8,088 nucleotides of DNA from B8-G4 sp033720735. GTDB taxonomy: Bacteria; Bacteroidota; Bacteroidia; Chitinophagales; Saprospiraceae. Shown here piece by piece: positions 6,355 to 8,088 of this stretch. Numbering within the stretch: the first letter of the stretch is position 1; the number at the start of each line of letters is the position of its first letter. Below the pieces are notes generated by a model. It made no database searches. It saw nothing but the letters and a program-made list of their open reading frames with translations, and was not told where the DNA came from. Both the position numbers and the translations under genes were made by a program. The stretch lies in assembly GCA_033720735.1 (NCBI GenBank), contig JAWWBX010000202.1, positions 1 through 8,088 of the forward strand. The letters run 5' to 3'.

Positions 6355-7013
6355 GCATCCTCAGCGGTCGCAACCTGCATAAGCGCTATGATCAACTGCA
6401 TGTCCTGAAGGGCGTGGACATTGAGGTAGAACGCGGTGAGATCGTTGCGATCGCCGGTAAATCCGGGGCCGGCAAAAGCACCTTGCTCCATATCCTGGGC
6501 ACGCTGGATCCGCCCGACGAGGGCGAAGTGATCATCGCCGGAACCAGGGTCAGGGACCTCGGCACCCGCAGCCTGGCACACTTCCGGAATGCACGCATTG
6601 GCTTCGTATTCCAGTTTCATCATCTGCTCAATGAATTTACCGCCCTGGAAAACGTCTGCATCCCGGCCATGATCCGCGGGGAGCGCAAAGCGAAGGCTCA
6701 GGTGCGGGCGTCGGATCTGCTTTCTTATCTCGGACTCCGCGACCGGCTCGATCACAAACCTGCAGAGTTGTCAGGTGGCGAACAGCAGCGTGTGGCAGTC
6801 GCCCGCGCCCTGATGAATCAGCCGGACCTGATCCTCGCCGACGAACCAACCGGCAACCTCGACACCGAGAATTCAGAAGAGATCCACGCATTGTTTGTGC
6901 AGTTGCGCGATGACTTCGGACAAACCTTTATCATTGTTACACACAACGAGCAGCTGGCCGACATGAGCGACCGCAAACTCGTCATGCAGGACGGCGTATT
7001 CATTGACACCTAA
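6351..7013 (+). CDS. lolD: LolD: ATPase of the lipoprotein-releasing ABC transporter
   Basis: This 220-residue cytosolic ATPase is expected to drive LolC/LolE-type membrane partners that extract lipoproteins from the inner membrane. Seen, numbered from the TTG at 6351: Walker A GKSGAGKST (36-44, Lys42), a Q-loop in VFQFHHLLNEFTALENV (the FQFHHLL is LolD-specific; Gln88), signature LSGGEQQR (140-147), Walker B LILADEPTG with Asp164-Glu165, D-loop GNLD (168-171) and switch His198. All catalytic residues are present. Start choice: no in-frame ATG exists; TTG codons at 6303, 6318 and 6351 are possible. The one at 6351 gives MSILSGRNLHKRY, close to the usual N terminus, and an A-rich tract (6336-6341) lies just upstream. 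An out-of-frame ATG-GCA-ATT-TGA at 6343-6354 overlaps this start. No lolC/E lies alongside, common for this gene in Bacteroidota. The DUF389 gene follows after 10 bases. Confidence 0.92.
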   Translation: MSILSGRNLHKRYDQLHVLKGVDIEVERGEIVAIAGKSGAGKSTLLHILGTLDPPDEGEVIIAGTRVRDLGTRSLAHFRNARIGFVFQFHHLLNEFTALENVCIPAMIRGERKAKAQVRASDLLSYLGLRDRLDHKPAELSGGEQQRVAVARALMNQPDLILADEPTGNLDTENSEEIHALFVQLRDDFGQTFIIVTHNEQLADMSDRKLVMQDGVFIDT

Positions 7014-7023
7014 TTCCGGCAAC

Positions 7024-8088
7024 GTGCAGCCACCAAAGGAAAATCCGGGTTTCCCGCAGTCCATCAGGACATTCTTCCGCAAACTGATCGACCTGGAAGC
7101 TGGCCTCGATCGGGAAGGGACCGTCTTTGAGATCCGGGCCAACTGCAAAATGCAGGGTGCCAATGCCTGGATGCTGATGTGCTCGATCATGATCGCCTCC
7201 CTGGGGCTGGACCTCAACAGCCCGGCAGTGATCATCGGCGCCATGCTGATTTCTCCTCTGATGGCCCCCATTCTGGGCGTAGGGCTGGGCATCGGGACAT
7301 CTGATCATGCCACCATTGGCATCTCCTTGCGTCACTTTGCGATTGCCATCGGCATCGCACTCTTCACGAGCACCCTGTACTTCCTCATCACTCCGTTGGG
7401 TACAGTGACACCGGAGATCCTCGCAAGAACCGAGCCCACGATCCTCGATGTGGCCATTGCCGTCTTTGGCGGGGTCGCCGGGATTATCTCTGCTTCGCGC
7501 AAGGACAAGTCAAACGCGATACCTGGTGTGGCCATTGCCACCGCGCTGATGCCACCACTTTGTGTGAGTGGTTATGGGCTGGCCACCGGCAACATGAGTA
7601 TCGCGTTGAGTTCGTTTTACCTCTTTTTCCTGAACTCATTCTTTGTCGCCCTGGCCACCTACGCGATCGTGCGCTTCCTGCACTTTCCCACCGTCAATCA
7701 CATTGATGCCAGAGACCGCAAAAAGCAATCATGGATCATCTTCATCAGCAGCCTGGTGATGATCATCCCAAGCGCATTTATCCTTGTCGGGGTGATCCGC
7801 GATATTCAGGAGTCGCACCGGGTTGACAACTTTGTACGGAGCCATTTTGCCGACTACATGAAATACATCGACGCCTGGGACTATGTCCACGCCGATACTA
7901 CCAATACGCTGATCCTCAAGGTTTATGGTTCCGAGATCGACGACTACCTGCTGACCAACTACCAGTCAAACATGGCCCGTTTCGGGCTGGAAAACACCCG
8001 TGGATTCACGCGCGCATCAAGGTCGGCGACGAATGGGAGGACCACTCCTGGGGCATCGCCGAGTCCACCGGCTGGCGAAAGGTCGAGA
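7024..8088 (+). CDS. DUF389 family multi-pass membrane protein (3' end outside window, apparent frameshift near 7999)
   Basis: The frame runs from a GTG at 7024 to the window end with no stop. Function is unknown. Seen: a short charged N terminus, then about six to seven hydrophobic segments (roughly 48-62, 67-90, 103-123, 141-157, 166-184, 193-218, 236-258) and a soluble C-terminal part. Family blocks are clear: AVIIGAMLISPLMAPILGVG (68-87), FGGVAGIISASRKDKSNAIP (148-167), GVAIATALMPPLCVSGYGLA (168-187). After Glu-Asn-Thr (323-325) the frame turns into Arg/Ser/Pro-rich sequence, while the -1 frame from 8001 reads WIHARIKVGDEWEDHSW and stays open to the end with G or C at 26 of 29 third positions, against 17 of 30 in the original frame. 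One base is probably missing from the CCC run at 7997-7999. The GTG lies 10 bases after the lolD stop; a TTG at 7003 overlapping lolD is the alternative start. Confidence 0.85.
   Translation, partial: MQPPKENPGFPQSIRTFFRKLIDLEAGLDREGTVFEIRANCKMQGANAWMLMCSIMIASLGLDLNSPAVIIGAMLISPLMAPILGVGLGIGTSDHATIGISLRHFAIAIGIALFTSTLYFLITPLGTVTPEILARTEPTILDVAIAVFGGVAGIISASRKDKSNAIPGVAIATALMPPLCVSGYGLATGNMSIALSSFYLFFLNSFFVALATYAIVRFLHFPTVNHIDARDRKKQSWIIFISSLVMIIPSAFILVGVIRDIQESHRVDNFVRSHFADYMKYIDAWDYVHADTTNTLILKVYGSEIDDYLLTNYQSNMARFGLENTRGFTRASRSATNGRTTPGASPSPPAGERSR

Noticed and set aside
1..8088. Signs of a mobile element, CRISPR array or defence system
   Set aside because: No transposase, integrase, terminal repeats, regularly spaced repeats or defence-protein motifs are present; base composition is even across the genes.

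Overview
The window looks like a chromosomal piece of a fairly GC-rich member of the Bacteroidota, possibly Saprospiria-like; that rank is inference. The evidence is a PorP/SprF-type outer-membrane protein ending in the family's Cys-Pro-x-Phe tail, a RibBA with a degenerate second domain of a kind I recall from flavobacterial proteins, and promoter-like sequences of the Bacteroidota type (TTG, about 20 bases, TAnnTTTG) rather than classical -35/-10 boxes. Coding density is high. There are no RNA genes, insertion sequences, CRISPR arrays or phage genes.

Layout. (1) Positions 1-795, plus strand: the 3' part of a PorP/SprF family gene, linked to type IX secretion and gliding. (2) 882-2504, plus strand: a lipoprotein sulfatase with an intact formylglycine motif. 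(3) 2515-6114, minus strand: a three-gene unit transcribed right to left, with two different GT4-fold glycosyltransferases followed 3 bases later by ribBA. The sulfatase and ribBA converge with only 10 bases between them. (4) 6115-6350: a 236-base AT-rich divergent control region with a good promoter match for the minus-strand unit, a weaker one for the plus-strand unit, and an imperfect dyad. (5) 6351-8088, plus strand: lolD (ATPase of the lipoprotein-release transporter), followed 10 bases later by a DUF389 multi-pass membrane protein that runs off the window and appears to carry a one-base frameshift near 7999.

How the genes may work together. Most products concern the cell envelope: an outer-membrane secretion adaptor, an exported lipoprotein sulfatase, two glycosyltransferases probably for surface glycan, and the ATPase that drives lipoprotein sorting. 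RibBA is the metabolic exception, making the four-carbon precursor of riboflavin. I see no previously undescribed multi-gene system. The items most worth checking are the RibBA second domain, which has lost all three zinc cysteines and the proton acceptor of GTP cyclohydrolase II; the DUF389 frameshift; and the odd start region of lolD, where a three-codon ORF overlaps a TTG start.
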